A stretch of DNA of 64,000 bases from Rhodocyclaceae bacterium (GCA_024709955.1 JANJVS010000033.1:1-64000); one strand, 5' to 3'. Counted from the stretch's first letter, positions 48,183-59,424 are shown. Made by a program: numbers and translations. The notes: a model not told the origin generated them from the sequence alone.

Positions 48183-48617
48183 ATGAGCGAAGCATTTACC
48201 ACCTCGACCGCCCGAAACATCTTCTATGGCGGGACGATGTTCTTCCTGCTGGTGTTTCTGGCACTGACATACCAGACCGAACAGGTCATCCCGAAACGCG
48301 ACAAGCGCGAAATGCTGGCCGATCCGAATGTGGTCGCCGGCAAGAAGCTTTGGGAAGTCAACAACTGCATCGGCTGCCATTCGCTGCTGGGCGAGGGCGC
48401 CTATTTCGCGCCGGAGCTGGGCAACGTCGTCGCCCGCCTCGGCAGCCAGGAAGCCGTCATGGCCTTCATCCAGTCGCGTCCGAAGGAAGGCGTGCCCGGC
48501 CGCCGCAGCATGCCCCAGTTCAACTTCACGGACCAGCAACTCAAGGAAATCGCCGCGTTCCTGAATTACGTGGGCCAGATCGACACCGCCAAGTGGCCGC
48601 CCAACATCCAGGGCTGA
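48183..48617 (+). CDS. norC: Nitric oxide reductase subunit C
   Basis: A 144-residue cytochrome c with one N-terminal membrane anchor (IFYGGTMFFLLVFLALTYQTE), one CIGCH heme site, and the Met ligand region RRSMPQFNF. It accepts electrons from periplasmic carriers and passes them to NorB for reduction of NO to N2O. It is followed 24 bp later by norB and preceded by an NNR-type box. ATG 48183 follows AAGGGGGCC. Confidence 0.95.
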   Translation: MSEAFTTSTARNIFYGGTMFFLLVFLALTYQTEQVIPKRDKREMLADPNVVAGKKLWEVNNCIGCHSLLGEGAYFAPELGNVVARLGSQEAVMAFIQSRPKEGVPGRRSMPQFNFTDQQLKEIAAFLNYVGQIDTAKWPPNIQG

Positions 48618-48632
48618 TACGGACCGACCTAG

Positions 48633-50018
<1,386 letters not shown>

Positions 50019-50040
50019 TCGAGTTCCCGCACAGGGAAAG

Positions 50041-50070
50041 AACGGCGCCCTCCGGGGCGCCGTTTTTTTT
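50041..50070 (+). terminator. Intrinsic terminator after norB
   Basis: AACGGCGCCC / GGGCGCCGTT stem with a short TCCG loop and eight T residues, separating norCB from the STAS gene. Confidence 0.9.
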
Positions 50071-50170
50071 GCCGAACGCGCCCGGGCGCGCGGGGCGCGG
50101 GGTATATCATGCGCGCAGCGACCGACCGGCCGGGCAATGGCATCCGGCTGGCATTTCCAGGAGAACACAC

Positions 50171-50476
50171 ATGGTCATCGACATGACGCACGCCGGGGAG
50201 CAACTGCTGGTTCGCCTCGTGGGCCGCTTCGACTTCACCACGCGCGGCCAGTTCATACCCGAGGTCGAAGAGGCGCTCCCCACGGTCCCCGGCGGCGAAA
50301 TCAGGATCGACATGAGCGGGGTGGAGTACATCGACAGCTCCGCCCTCGGCATGCTGCTGATGCTGCGCGACAAGGCCAAGCGGCACGCCAAGACGGTCAC
50401 CCTGGCCGGCGCCCAGGGCATGGTCAGGGACATCATCACGACCGCCCAGTTCGACAAGCTGTTCAGCATCCGCTGA
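50171..50476 (+). CDS. STAS-domain anti-sigma factor antagonist
   Basis: A 101-residue SpoIIAA-like single STAS domain with MSGVEYIDSSALGMLLML, in which the Ser after D is the usual phosphorylation site. Such proteins bind anti-sigma factors or kinases in partner-switching. No partner kinase or phosphatase is encoded within the window. It stands alone between the norB terminator and a repeat; ATG 50171 follows AGGAGAACACAC. Confidence 0.85.
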   Translation: MVIDMTHAGEQLLVRLVGRFDFTTRGQFIPEVEEALPTVPGGEIRIDMSGVEYIDSSALGMLLMLRDKAKRHAKTVTLAGAQGMVRDIITTAQFDKLFSIR

Positions 50477-50496
50477 CCCGGCGGCGGCGCCCGGCC

Positions 50497-50590
50497 ACCG
50501 TCCCGCCGGCGCCGACTTTTGTTCCGGCCGCCGCGCTTCAGCCTCCACGAAAGCCGGGGCGCGCTCATCGCCTCGTCAGCGCCGACTGTT
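50497..50590. repeat. Composite repeat, copy D, hairpin lost
   Basis: A consensus core (50497-50520) and a worn one (50567-50590) flank GTTCCGGCCGCCGCGCTT..CAGCCTCCACGAAAGCC. The central AACCGGC hairpin present in copies A-C is missing by a short deletion. It begins 20 bp after the STAS stop. Confidence 0.75.
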
Positions 50591-50614
50591 CCCTGGCCGC
50601 CCCTGGCGGCACGC

Positions 50615-50657
50615 TTGTTTCATGTCAAGGCGGTCATATATCGCTTCTGGCTAATAT
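50615..50657 (+). promoter_or_regulatory. NNR/FNR-type box and -10 of norEFQ
   Basis: TTGTT-TCAT-GTCAA (50615-50628, one half degenerate) and TAATAT (50652-50657), start 30.5 bases from the centre. This places the transcript start near 50664, downstream of the ATG at 50656, and so favours 50683 as start codon of norE. Confidence 0.65.
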
Positions 50658-50682
50658 GGCCAAAACAACAGAAAGCCATGCC

Positions 50683-51279
50683 ATGACAAGTCCCCCAACA
50701 CTTGACGCCGGCGGCCACAAACCGCACGTCTACCCGCCCGGCGACCTCGCCATCTGGGTGTTCATCCTCGCCGAGCTCTCGGCCTTCTTCGTGCTGTTCG
50801 CCGCCTACGCCTTCACGCGGCTCAAGCACCTCGAACTGTTCGACGAGATGCAGCGCACCCTCGACAGCGACGCCGGCATGATCAACACCCTGCTGCTGAT
50901 CACCGGCAGCTGGTGCGTGGCGCGCGCCATCGCCGCGATCAAGCGCAACCGCTGCCGCGAAAGCAGCCACTGGCTGCTGGCGGCGATGCTCACCGGCGTC
51001 GGCTTCCTGGTCGTCAAGTACTTCGAATACGGCGCCAAGTTCGCCGCCGGCATCGACCTCGACACCAACCTCTTCTACACCTTCTACATCTCCCTGACGA
51101 TGTTCCACGCCATGCACGTCGTGCTCGGCATGGCGATCCTGTTCTTCGTCTGGAAGAAGGCCCTGGCCGGCGGCTATTCGGCCCACGACCACCACGGCAT
51201 GGAGACCGGCGCGAGCTACTGGCACATGGTCGACCTGGTGTGGATCATCCTGTTCCCCCTCGTCTACATCATGCGCTGA
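50683..51279 (+). CDS. norE: NorE-like cytochrome oxidase subunit III family protein
   Basis: A 198-residue membrane protein with five helices, the start HVYPPGDLAIWVFILAELSAF, and ASYWHMVDLVWIILFPLVYIMR at the end, the COX3/NorE pattern. NorE/NorF are accessory proteins needed for full NO reductase activity, mechanism unclear. Start 50683 is preferred over 50656 on promoter position. norF follows after seven bases. Confidence 0.88.
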   Translation: MTSPPTLDAGGHKPHVYPPGDLAIWVFILAELSAFFVLFAAYAFTRLKHLELFDEMQRTLDSDAGMINTLLLITGSWCVARAIAAIKRNRCRESSHWLLAAMLTGVGFLVVKYFEYGAKFAAGIDLDTNLFYTFYISLTMFHAMHVVLGMAILFFVWKKALAGGYSAHDHHGMETGASYWHMVDLVWIILFPLVYIMR

Positions 51280-51286
51280 GGCCATC

Positions 51287-51547
51287 ATGAGCATCCATTT
51301 CCTCAACGTCATCTGGGTCGCGCTGATGGTCGCGACGGTACTGACCTGGTTCATCGGCAAGAGCGTGCAGATGAGCGCGCCCCTGGTGGTGATGGTGCTG
51401 GTGATTTCCGCCGTCAAGGGCTGGCTGATCATCTACGACTTCATGGCCTTGCGGCGCGTCAAGTTCCTGTGGCGCGCGCTCGTGCTAGGCTGGCTGCTCC
51501 TGACGCTCGCCGTCATCCTGCTCGCCTATTGGCTCGGACTCAAATGA
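51287..51547 (+). CDS. norF: NorF-like cytochrome oxidase subunit IV family protein
   Basis: An 86-residue protein with three helices and SAVKGWLIIYDFMALRRVKFLWR, the prokaryotic COX4-like/NorF pattern. It is coupled to norE before it and overlaps norQ after it (ATGA). Accessory to NorBC. Confidence 0.82.
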   Translation: MSIHFLNVIWVALMVATVLTWFIGKSVQMSAPLVVMVLVISAVKGWLIIYDFMALRRVKFLWRALVLGWLLLTLAVILLAYWLGLK

Positions 51548-52329
51548 CCGCTGAACTCCCGTTCTACGAACCCGCCGGCAACGAGATCGACCTGTTCGAG
51601 CACGCGCACAAGAACCACCTGCCCGTGCTCATCAAGGGACCCACCGGCGTCGGCAAGACGCGCTTCGTCGCCTACATGGCGGCGAAGCTGAACCTGCCGC
51701 TCTACACCGTCGCCTGCCACGACGACCTCACCGCCGCCGACCTGGTCGGCCGTCACCTGATCGGCGACGGCGCCACCTACTGGTCCGACGGCCCGCTGAC
51801 GCGCGCCGTGCGCGAGGGCGGCATCTGCTATCTCGACGAGGTGGTCGAGGCGCGCAAGGACACCACGGTGGTGATCCACCCGCTCGCCGACCATCGCCGC
51901 GTGCTGCCGATCGACCGCACCGGCGAGGTGCTGCACGCGCCGGACAACTTCATGCTGGTGGTGTCCTACAACCCCGGCTACCAGAACTTCCTCAAGGGCA
52001 TGAAGCCGTCGACGCGCCAGCGCTTCCTCGCCCTGCGCTTCGACTTCCCCGACGCCGCGCGCGAGGAGGCGGTGCTGATCGGCGAGACCGGCTGCGACGC
52101 GATGACGGCGAAGCGCCTCGTCTCCATCGGCCGCAGCCTGCGCGCCCTCAAGGACGTGGACCTGGAGGAAGTCGCCAGCACGCGCCTGCTCGTCTATGCG
52201 GCGATCCTGATCCGCGACGGCATGGACCCGGTGGCGGCCTGCCGCGCCGCCCTGGTCGAGGCGCTGACGGACGACCTCGAGGTCGCCGCCGCCCTCGACG
52301 AAGTCGTGCTCGCCACCTTCGGCCGATGA
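51544..52329 (+). CDS. norQ: NorQ/CbbQ/NirQ-family AAA+ chaperone
   Basis: A 261-residue MoxR-type AAA+ ATPase with Walker A KGPTGVGKTRF (about residue 35), Walker B ICYLDEVVEAR and the sensor region VVSYNPGYQNFLKG. With NorD it activates NorBC, probably by helping to insert iron. It overlaps norF and the next gene by ATGA. Confidence 0.93.
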   Translation: MTAELPFYEPAGNEIDLFEHAHKNHLPVLIKGPTGVGKTRFVAYMAAKLNLPLYTVACHDDLTAADLVGRHLIGDGATYWSDGPLTRAVREGGICYLDEVVEARKDTTVVIHPLADHRRVLPIDRTGEVLHAPDNFMLVVSYNPGYQNFLKGMKPSTRQRFLALRFDFPDAAREEAVLIGETGCDAMTAKRLVSIGRSLRALKDVDLEEVASTRLLVYAAILIRDGMDPVAACRAALVEALTDDLEVAAALDEVVLATFGR

Positions 52330-52763
52330 AACTGCTGCCGGACGACGACGAGATCGAGGATATCGATGACCGGGACGCCGACGCCGGCGAGACGGTGCCC
52401 GGCCAGGAACTCGCCGTGCTCGCCGAATCGCTCTACCTGATCAACCTGATGCTCGCCCCCGGCCTGGCCTTCCTCGCCATCGTCTGGCTCTGGCTGAAGC
52501 GCAGGAAGGACGCGCCGCCGCTGGCGCGCTGCCACCTCGACCAGACCTTCCAAGTCAGCCTCTGGGGCGGCGTGCTGCTCGTCGTCGCGAACGCCGCTCT
52601 GTTCCTCGCGTTCGGCTGGGACTGGGAATGGACCTGGGTGTTCGTCGTCATCTATTTCACCTGCGTGCATTCGACGCTGATCCTGCTCGGCATGCTCGGG
52701 CTGGCGAAGGCGCTGGCCGGCAAACCCTATGTCTATCCGTACATCGGCCCTCGCTGCGACTGA
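52326..52763 (+). CDS. Small membrane protein in the nor operon
   Basis: A 145-residue protein with an acidic N-terminal tail (DDDEIEDIDDRDADAGE) and three membrane helices. It ends in KPYVYPYIGPRCD. I do not recognise a named family. The operon position between norQ and an iron-sulfur protein (overlap of four bases with norQ, next start one base after its stop) suggests a role in NO reductase maturation or electron supply. Confidence 0.7.
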   Translation: MKLLPDDDEIEDIDDRDADAGETVPGQELAVLAESLYLINLMLAPGLAFLAIVWLWLKRRKDAPPLARCHLDQTFQVSLWGGVLLVVANAALFLAFGWDWEWTWVFVVIYFTCVHSTLILLGMLGLAKALAGKPYVYPYIGPRCD

Positions 52764-52764
52764 A

Positions 52765-53763
52765 ATGCCGCGCGCCTACCCGGTCTGGTCGATCCAGCAG
52801 GCGCCGGGCCAGTCCGGCCGCCTGCAGCGCCTGCGCCTGTGGGCGCAGATCGGCTTCTTCGTGCTTTTCGTGATGGCGCCGGTGTTCGACCTGCTGCGCT
52901 ACGACCTGACACGCGGCCATGCGTACCTGCTCGGCTTCGAATGGCGGCTCGGCCTCGACGACTACTTCGCCGGCCGCATCTCGGGCACCGAGGCCGGCAT
53001 CAACATCCTGCTGCGCCTGTTCCTGCCCATCCTCGGCGGCGCCGCGCTGTTCCTCGCCGTCGCCTGGCGCTGGGGGCGCGTCTATTGCGGCTGGCTCTGC
53101 CCGCACTTCTCCGTCGTCGAGACCATCAACGCCCTGATGCGGCGCGCCAGCGGCAAGCAGAGCCTGTGGGACAGGAAGGCCCTGCCGGGCAAGAATCCCG
53201 ACGGCAGCCCCTTCCGCGTCGACGCGCGCTGGTGGCTCGCCACGCTGCCGCTCACCGTCGCCTTCGCGCTGCTCTGGGCCGTCGTGCTGCTGACCTACCT
53301 GCTGCCGCCCGCCGAGGTCTATGCCAACCTGTTCGCCCTCGCGCCGACGCGCAACCAGGCCACCTTCATCGGCGCCGCCACCGTCGTGCTGACACTGGAA
53401 TTCCTCTTCGCGCGCCACCTGTTCTGCCGCTTCGGCTGCGCCGTCGGCCTGTTCCAGAGCCTCGCCTGGATGTCCAACCGCGACGCCATGGTGGTGGGCT
53501 TCCAGCGCCCGCGCGCCGCCGACTGCGCCACTTGCTACGCCGCCAGCGGCCCCGGCTATGCCGCCTGCGAGGGCGTCTGCCCGATGCGCCTGCGCCCGCG
53601 CGTGCCCAAGCACCAGATGTTCACCTGCACCCAGTGCGCCCAGTGCGTCGCCGCCTGCGCCACGGTGCAGGACGGCCAGCCCGGCGGCACCCTGCTCGCC
53701 TGGGTCGAGCGGGAAGAGGCGCGCACCAACGAAACACGCATGAGCCTGACGGGTAAAAGGTAA
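52765..53763 (+). CDS. NapH/CcoG-like membrane iron-sulfur protein
   Basis: A 332-residue protein with about four to five helices, two CX3CP-like membrane motifs (CGWLCPHF, CRFGCAVG), a C-terminal Cys cluster CATCYAASGPGYAACEGVCP and a ferredoxin-type CTQCAQCVAAC. It resembles NapH/NosR/CcoG proteins that move electrons across the membrane or assist assembly of copper/iron enzymes. It is found in nor operons of related denitrifiers and may reduce or activate NorB. ATG 52765 avoids the upstream frame that overlaps the previous gene. Confidence 0.8.
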   Translation: MPRAYPVWSIQQAPGQSGRLQRLRLWAQIGFFVLFVMAPVFDLLRYDLTRGHAYLLGFEWRLGLDDYFAGRISGTEAGINILLRLFLPILGGAALFLAVAWRWGRVYCGWLCPHFSVVETINALMRRASGKQSLWDRKALPGKNPDGSPFRVDARWWLATLPLTVAFALLWAVVLLTYLLPPAEVYANLFALAPTRNQATFIGAATVVLTLEFLFARHLFCRFGCAVGLFQSLAWMSNRDAMVVGFQRPRAADCATCYAASGPGYAACEGVCPMRLRPRVPKHQMFTCTQCAQCVAACATVQDGQPGGTLLAWVEREEARTNETRMSLTGKR

Positions 53764-53866
53764 TGGCCCCCCACGCTCGTCCCACAGGGATTTCCTGCGG
53801 TCACAAACCCGGCTCGCTGCCCCCCACAGGGGGGCGGATGCCTCCTTGGGGCGGCCCGGCGGAGGC
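53764..53866. repeat. Second dispersed repeat family, copy 1
   Basis: GGCCCCCCACGCTCG, then GCTCGCTGCCCCCCACAGG, GGGGCGGATGC and CTTGGGGCGGCCC, filling the 108-bp gap before norD. A 32-bp stretch between the first two blocks is absent from copy 2 at 60929-60998. I recall similar GC-rich elements as common between genes in other betaproteobacterial genomes. Confidence 0.75.
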
Positions 53867-53871
53867 ATAGC

Positions 53872-55737
53872 ATGGAAGAATGGATCGGCGGCATCTGGGA
53901 TCGCTGGATCACGCAGACCGCGCGGCGCGACCATCCGGCGGCGGCGGTGCATCTCAAGGACATCGAGAAGACCCTCGGCGTGATCTTCCGCGCGCTCGGC
54001 GGCGACGCCGGCCTGCGCGTCGCGGCGGCGGCCGACGCGACGCACGGCGGCCGCCGCCGGCTGCTCGAACGCATCGCCGGCGTGCATGAGCGCGCCGCGC
54101 ACGCCGCGCTGGACGCGGAAACCCTGTGCCTGCCGCCGAAGATCGCCGTCTTCCCGGCGCCGGCCTTCAATCGCGATCTCTACGTCTGGCTCGCCGCGAT
54201 GGCCGGCAGCGCCGGCCCGGCGCTGCTCGGCGCCTACGCCAGCGAGTGGATCGTGCGCAACCAGTTCGCCGCCTGGGCGACGCTGCAGCGCTATCCCGGT
54301 CTCGCCCCGCGCTACCGCCGGCTGGTCGAGGCGCTGCTCGCCGAACGCATCGCCCCGGAAAAAATGCCCGCCGACGAGGCGGCGCAGGAGCGCGCCGTGC
54401 GCATGGCGCTCGTCGATCCCGGCAGCGTCGCGGAACTGCCGCCGCTGACGCGCGCGAAGGCCAAGTCGCTCCAGCCGGTGCCGCTCTGGCTGTATCCGGC
54501 GCCGCCGGCGGAAACCCGGGCGCGGCGCGATCCCCCGGCGAACGAAAGCGAAGGCGCCGACGCGCCCAAGGAACAGCAGGTCGAGAACAAGCGCTATCAG
54601 GTCGAGCGCACCGAGATGCCGGAGAACGAGTCGCCGATGATCCTGCTGTTCCGTGCCGAGAGCCTGCTGTCCTGGGCCGAGTACCTCAAGGTGAACCGCG
54701 CGCTCGACGAGGACGAGAATCCCGATGCCGGCCGCGCCGCCGAATCGCTGGACAAGCTGACGCTCGCCGACAGCGACCAGCGCGTCGCCTCGAAGGTGCG
54801 TTTCGATCTCGATCTGCCCGCCGCCGCCGAGGACGACGCCGTGCTCGGCCCCGGCATCCCGCTGCCCGAGTGGGACTGGAAGCGCCAAGTCATGAAGCCC
54901 GACTTTTGCCGCCTGCAGACGATGGTGGCGCGCGAATCCGAGCCACAGCCGCTACCCGAGCGCCTGCGCCGCCACGCCCGCAAGCTGAAGAACCAGTTCG
55001 CCGCGCTCGCGCCGGTGCGGCGCTGGCAGAAGGCGCAGCCGGACGGCACCGAGCTCGACATCGACGCCTGCGTGCGCATCGCCGCCGACCGCCTGGCCGG
55101 CTGGCACTTCGCCGGCGCCGGCGCCTACCTCAACCATCGCCCCACCGAGCGCGATCTCGCCTGCCTCGTGCTCGCCGATCTTTCCCTGTCCACCGACGCC
55201 TACGCGAACGACGAGCAGAAGGTCATCGACGTCATCCGCGACAGCCTGATGCTGTTCGGCGAGGCCTTGTCGTCCACCGGCGACAAGTTCGCCTTCTACG
55301 GCTTTTCCTCGCTCAAGCGCAACTTCGTGCGCTTCCACGAGATCAAGCCCTTCGAGCGCCCGCTCGACGCCGTGGCGCGCGGACGCATCGCCGCGCTCAA
55401 GCCCGGCTACTACACGCGCATCGGCGCGGCCGTGCGGCGCTCCGTCCAGCTGCTGGAAAAGCAGCCGGCCAACCGCCGCCTGCTGCTGATCCTTTCCGAC
55501 GGCAAGCCGCACGACATCGACCTCTACGAGGGCCGCTACGGCATCGAGGACACGCGCATGGCGCTGATCGAGGCGCGCGAAGCCGGCATCAAGCCCTTCT
55601 GCGTCACCATCGACCGCGAGGGCGCGGGCTACCTGCCCCACCTGTTCGGGCCGGCCGGCTACACCATCGTCAGGAAGCCCGAAGACCTGCCCGACCGCCT
55701 GCCGCTGCTCTACGCCCAGCTCACCGGAAACGCCTGA
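53872..55737 (+). CDS. norD: NorD, VWA-domain NO reductase activation protein
   Basis: A 621-residue protein ending in a von Willebrand factor A domain with the MIDAS motif [12 protein letters not shown] (about residue 435). The region before it is the NorD-specific part. It pairs with the AAA+ protein NorQ to activate NorBC. Its start lies only five bases after the GC-rich repeat block, which carries a GGAGG-like ribosome site in GGCGGAGGCATAGC. Confidence 0.92.
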   Translation: MEEWIGGIWDRWITQTARRDHPAAAVHLKDIEKTLGVIFRALGGDAGLRVAAAADATHGGRRRLLERIAGVHERAAHAALDAETLCLPPKIAVFPAPAFNRDLYVWLAAMAGSAGPALLGAYASEWIVRNQFAAWATLQRYPGLAPRYRRLVEALLAERIAPEKMPADEAAQERAVRMALVDPGSVAELPPLTRAKAKSLQPVPLWLYPAPPAETRARRDPPANESEGADAPKEQQVENKRYQVERTEMPENESPMILLFRAESLLSWAEYLKVNRALDEDENPDAGRAAESLDKLTLADSDQRVASKVRFDLDLPAAAEDDAVLGPGIPLPEWDWKRQVMKPDFCRLQTMVARESEPQPLPERLRRHARKLKNQFAALAPVRRWQKAQPDGTELDIDACVRIAADRLAGWHFAGAGAYLNHRPTERDLACLVLADLSLSTDAYANDEQKVIDVIRDSLMLFGEALSSTGDKFAFYGFSSLKRNFVRFHEIKPFERPLDAVARGRIAALKPGYYTRIGAAVRRSVQLLEKQPANRRLLLILSDGKPHDIDLYEGRYGIEDTRMALIEAREAGIKPFCVTIDREGAGYLPHLFGPAGYTIVRKPEDLPDRLPLLYAQLTGNA

Positions 55738-55826
55738 AATGGCAGGGTAAAGACGCCGTGCCGCGCCTTTCGGCGCCGCCGCCGTCGCCTAGAATTTCCC
55801 GTCTAAAAACAATACGGGAGCACGGC

Positions 55827-57473
55827 ATGAACGACATTTCCATCGGCAAGCGCATCTTCGCCCTGATGACCGTGGGCGGCCTCCTGCTGCTCATGATCGC
55901 GGGCATCGGCTGGAAGAACGAGAACAACGCGGTCGGCGCGCTGCAAAGCGTCTACGAGGACCGCACCGTCCCGCTGGTAGACCTCTCGAAGATCGGCGAG
56001 CTGCTCGGCGAAAACACCATGGAACTGGTCCTCGCGCTGCAGCACGATCCCGCCTCGCCGCTGGCCGCCACCCACGAGCACACCGTGGACATCCATCTGG
56101 AGGAATTCCTCAAGCGGCGCGCCGAGATCAACCGGCTGTGGGACAAGTACATGGCCACCTACCTGACCGCGGAGGAAAAGCGCCTCGCGGCGGACTTCGC
56201 GGCGAAGCGCAAGGCCTGGGTGGACAAGGCCCTCGCGCTGCTGGAGCGCATCAAGGGCGGCGACTTTTCGCCGGAACTCATGAAAGAGGTGTCCGCCGCC
56301 CTGAACGCGGAGGCGCACGCCGCCGGCGAGGCCCACGACGCCCTGATGACCTACCAGGCCACGGTGGCGAAAGAACTCTTCGAAAACGAGCAGGACGCCC
56401 ACCGCACCGGCACCCTGCTGTTCGCCCTCATCGTGCTCGGCGGCCTGGCCGGCGGCGGCGGCTTCGCCTGGTATCTGGGGCGCTCGATCACCGCGCCGAT
56501 CGAGGTTTCGGTGGCCATCGCCGAGGCCATCGCCGACGGCGACCTGACCCGCCCGGTGCCGCGCGGCGGCCGCGACGAGGCCGGCCGCCTGCTCACCGCC
56601 TTCGCGCGCATGCAGGACGGCCTGCGCGCCATGGTGGGCAACTCGCAGCGCAGCGCGCAGGAACTCAGCAGCGCCGCGCAGCAGCTCAAGGCGGCGGCCC
56701 TGCAGACGGCCGGCGCCAGCGAGGCGCAGAGCGAGGCGGCCTCCGGCATGGCCGCCGCCGTCGAGGAAATGTCGGTCTCGATCGACCAGGTGCGCGACCA
56801 TGCCCGCGACGCGCGCGGCGTCGCCGCCGAGGCCGGCGCGGAATCGCGCAACGGCGGCCACGTGGTGCACTCCAGCGCCGAGGAAATGCGGCATGTGGCG
56901 ACGGCCGTCAACGAGGCCGCCGGCACCATCCGCGAGCTGGAAAACTACTCCAACGAAATCTCCGCGATCATCAACGTCATCCGCGAGGTGGCCGACCAGA
57001 CCAACCTGCTGGCGCTCAACGCCGCCATCGAGGCGGCGCGCGCCGGCGAGCAGGGGCGCGGCTTCGCCGTGGTCGCCGACGAGGTGCGCAAGCTCGCCGA
57101 GCGCACCTCGGAATCCACCCACACCATCGCCGGCGTGATCGACAAGGTGCAGGCCGGCGCGCGCCGCGCCGCCCAGGAAATGGAAAACGGCGTCGCGCGC
57201 GTCAATGGCGGCGTCGAGCTCGCGCACCGGGCCGGCGACTCGATCACCGGCATCCAGGCCGGCGCCGAGCGCGTCGCCGCCGCGGTGGACGACATCGGCA
57301 CCGCCCTCGACGAGCAGGCCACCGCCGCGCAGGAGATCGCCCGCGGCGTCGAGCGCATCGCCGGCATGGCCGAGGAAAACAGCGCCAGCGTGCGCCAGAC
57401 CTCGGCCGCCGCCGAGCGCCTGCACGAGCTGGCCAGCGAACTCGAACGCTCGGTCGCGCGCTTCCGCGTGTGA
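55827..57473 (+). CDS. Methyl-accepting chemotaxis protein
   Basis: A 548-residue receptor. A first helix ([19 protein letters not shown]), a roughly 170-residue four-helix-bundle sensor, a second helix ([19 protein letters not shown]), a HAMP (to residue about 265) and a signalling hairpin with [26 protein letters not shown], quoted in part. Position between norD and nnrS suggests sensing of nitrate/nitrite/NO conditions, but the sensor has no heme motif. It has its own start 89 bp after norD, with a likely separate promoter. Confidence 0.9.
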   Translation: MNDISIGKRIFALMTVGGLLLLMIAGIGWKNENNAVGALQSVYEDRTVPLVDLSKIGELLGENTMELVLALQHDPASPLAATHEHTVDIHLEEFLKRRAEINRLWDKYMATYLTAEEKRLAADFAAKRKAWVDKALALLERIKGGDFSPELMKEVSAALNAEAHAAGEAHDALMTYQATVAKELFENEQDAHRTGTLLFALIVLGGLAGGGGFAWYLGRSITAPIEVSVAIAEAIADGDLTRPVPRGGRDEAGRLLTAFARMQDGLRAMVGNSQRSAQELSSAAQQLKAAALQTAGASEAQSEAASGMAAAVEEMSVSIDQVRDHARDARGVAAEAGAESRNGGHVVHSSAEEMRHVATAVNEAAGTIRELENYSNEISAIINVIREVADQTNLLALNAAIEAARAGEQGRGFAVVADEVRKLAERTSESTHTIAGVIDKVQAGARRAAQEMENGVARVNGGVELAHRAGDSITGIQAGAERVAAAVDDIGTALDEQATAAQEIARGVERIAGMAEENSASVRQTSAAAERLHELASELERSVARFRV

Positions 57474-57492
57474 CGTCCGCCGGCCCCGGCCG

Positions 57493-57516
57493 AAAACTCG
57501 GCGCCGGCGGCACGGT
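57493..57516 (+). repeat. Solo repeat core
   Basis: A core (CTCGGCGCCGGCGGCACGG variant) 19 bp after the chemoreceptor stop, immediately before the NNR box of nnrS. Confidence 0.78.
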
Positions 57517-57534
57517 GGCCGGGGTTTCCGCCGG

Positions 57535-57576
57535 CTGACCCCGGTCAAGGACAACGCCGCCGCCGGGGGGTAGGAT
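57535..57576 (+). promoter_or_regulatory. NNR/FNR-type box and -10 of nnrS
   Basis: CTGAC-CCCG-GTCAA (57535-57548, one mismatch to TTGAC) and TAGGAT (57571-57576), exactly 29.5 bases from the centre. Predicted start 57583, leader 29 bases. Confidence 0.75.
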
Positions 57577-57611
57577 GCGCGCAAAAAACCATTCGCGCAT
57601 CCAACCCCATC

Positions 57612-58769
57612 ATGTTCAAGCAAACCCTCTGGCTGATCGGCTTCCGTCCCTTCTTCATCCTCGCCTGCCTCGCCGGCGCGAGCCTGCCGCTCTGGTGGGC
57701 GCTGGTCTTCACCGGCGCTGTCCCGCCGGCGCCGACCCATGTCGCCAGCGGCCTGCAGTGGCACGCCCACGAGATGTTCTACGGCTTCGGCTGGGCGCTG
57801 CTCGGCGGCTTCCTGCTCACCGCCACGAAGAACTGGGTCGGCGTGCGCGGCTGGCACGGCGCGCCGCTGGCCCTGCTCGCCGCCGCCTGGCTGCTCGACC
57901 GCGTCGCCATGAGCTTCGGCGCCGGCTGGCCGCCGGCGCTGTTCTGGATCGCCGCCTCCGCCTTCCAGCTCGCCATCGTCGGCATGCTCATGCACACGCT
58001 GCTGCGGCAGAAGGTGCGCGGCGGCGCGAGCGACAACTACTTCCTGTGGATCGCCCTGCCGCTGTTCCTGCCGGCGAAGTTCCTCATCCTGCAGGGCGAC
58101 TTCTACGCCCTCGGCGTCGGCATGTCGCTGGCGCTGTTCCGCTTCGCCTTCCTGCTGATGCTGGAGCGCACCCAGGTGCAGTTCATGCGCCACGGCTTCG
58201 GCGTCGAGATCCTGCGCAACCCGCGCATCGACTTCCCGATCAAGTGGCTGGCCATCGCGCTGGTGTTCGCCGACCTGCTGCCCGCCCCCCTCGCCGGCCT
58301 GCTCGAATTCGCCATGGCCGCCCTGCTGCTGTGGCGCTTCGCCTTCTGGCATCCGGCCAAGGCGCTCTCGCGGCTCGACATCGGCATCATGTACATCGGC
58401 TACCTGATGATCGTCGCGCAGCTGCTCATCGCCGGCGCCGGCCGTTTCGCCGAGATCGCCTGGGTGGGCACGGTGGCGGTGCATGTCTTCACCGTCGGCG
58501 TCATGGGCCTGATCGGCCCGGCCATGATCGTGCGCATTTCCAAGGGACACACCGGCCGCGACGTCGTGTTCGGGCGCGTCGACCTGGCCGCGTTGTGGAT
58601 CATGCTCGCCGGCTTCCTCGCCCGCGTCGTCGCGCCGCAGCTCTACCCGGCCGGTTACATGATGTTCCTGCACCTGGCCGCCGCCTGCTGGCTGGCCGCC
58701 TTCGGCATCCTGCTATGGCGCTATGTCCCCATGCTCCTCGCCCCGCGCGTGGACGGCCGGGAGCACTGA
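57612..58769 (+). CDS. nnrS: NnrS family heme/copper membrane protein
   Basis: A 385-residue protein with about twelve helices and the start GFRPFFILACLAGA, QWHAHEMFYGFGWALLGG and GVMGLIGPAMIVRISKGHTGR, the NnrS pattern. NnrS lowers nitrosative stress and is regulated with nitrite/NO reductase genes. Residues 36-43, in the first periplasmic loop, are AVPPAPTH, encoded by a repeat core. Promoter is of NNR type. Confidence 0.93.
   Translation: MFKQTLWLIGFRPFFILACLAGASLPLWWALVFTGAVPPAPTHVASGLQWHAHEMFYGFGWALLGGFLLTATKNWVGVRGWHGAPLALLAAAWLLDRVAMSFGAGWPPALFWIAASAFQLAIVGMLMHTLLRQKVRGGASDNYFLWIALPLFLPAKFLILQGDFYALGVGMSLALFRFAFLLMLERTQVQFMRHGFGVEILRNPRIDFPIKWLAIALVFADLLPAPLAGLLEFAMAALLLWRFAFWHPAKALSRLDIGIMYIGYLMIVAQLLIAGAGRFAEIAWVGTVAVHVFTVGVMGLIGPAMIVRISKGHTGRDVVFGRVDLAALWIMLAGFLARVVAPQLYPAGYMMFLHLAAACWLAAFGILLWRYVPMLLAPRVDGREH
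57717..57740 (-). repeat. In-frame repeat core in nnrS
   Basis: A core read as AVPPAPTH, in a loop between the first two membrane helices; differs from consensus at both ends. Confidence 0.75.
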
Positions 58770-58812
58770 GCCGGGGCAGAAATCCGCGCCACCGCGGCGG
58801 GGCGCAACGCCG

Positions 58813-59424
58813 TCAGCCGGGGAACACGCGGATGGTCGCGGCATCGTCCGCATGCTCCAGCAGCAGACGGCGCACGCGCTCCTGCCAGAGCGCCTGAAAC
58901 TCGCGCCGCTGCGCCGCCGTCGCCACGTCGCCCAGGCACAGGGACATCAGCTCCCCCATGCGCGGATCGCCCGGCACGCGCGACAGATCGGCGGCCGCCT
59001 CCACCGCCGCGCCGGTATCGAGGCGGGTGAAGCGCAAGGCTCCCTGCCGCAGCGCCGCGCCGAAAAACAGCTTGTCGCGGCGGTTGAACCGGCCCGCCAG
59101 GCCGCGGAACCCGCTGTCGGCGGTGGCGCCGGTCAGCAGCGTGGCGACGCTGGCGATCACGCCGGCGACGCCGGCGTCGCGCGCCTCGGCGAGATCCACG
59201 CGGATCTCGCCGCGCGGCGGCAGCTCGCCGCCGTAAAGCGCGGCGAGGGCACGCCGCGTCATGAGGAAGGCGGAGGCCACCGTCGGGCAACTGTGGCCGG
59301 CCAGGCGCACCGCGTCCTCGTAACGGTAGTCGATGACGCCGTCGGCGGCGGCGCCGAGGAATTCGGCGAGCGGATCGCGCAGGCGGATCGTCGGCGCGGC
59401 GGCGAAGAAATCGGGAAAGGTCAT
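58813..59424 (-). CDS. FmdE-like protein, NO-regulon associated
   Basis: A 203-residue soluble protein. The segment AGHSCPTVASAFLMTRRAL near residue 42 resembles the GHxCPG part of FmdE proteins, whose role (metal or cofactor handling) is unclear. One CxxC partner is missing, so the call is weak. It has an NNR-type box with perfect -10 spacing upstream and therefore belongs to the NO regulon. ATG 59424 starts with TFPDFF; convergent with nnrS. Confidence 0.55.
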   Translation of the reverse strand: MTFPDFFAAAPTIRLRDPLAEFLGAAADGVIDYRYEDAVRLAGHSCPTVASAFLMTRRALAALYGGELPPRGEIRVDLAEARDAGVAGVIASVATLLTGATADSGFRGLAGRFNRRDKLFFGAALRQGALRFTRLDTGAAVEAAADLSRVPGDPRMGELMSLCLGDVATAAQRREFQALWQERVRRLLLEHADDAATIRVFPG

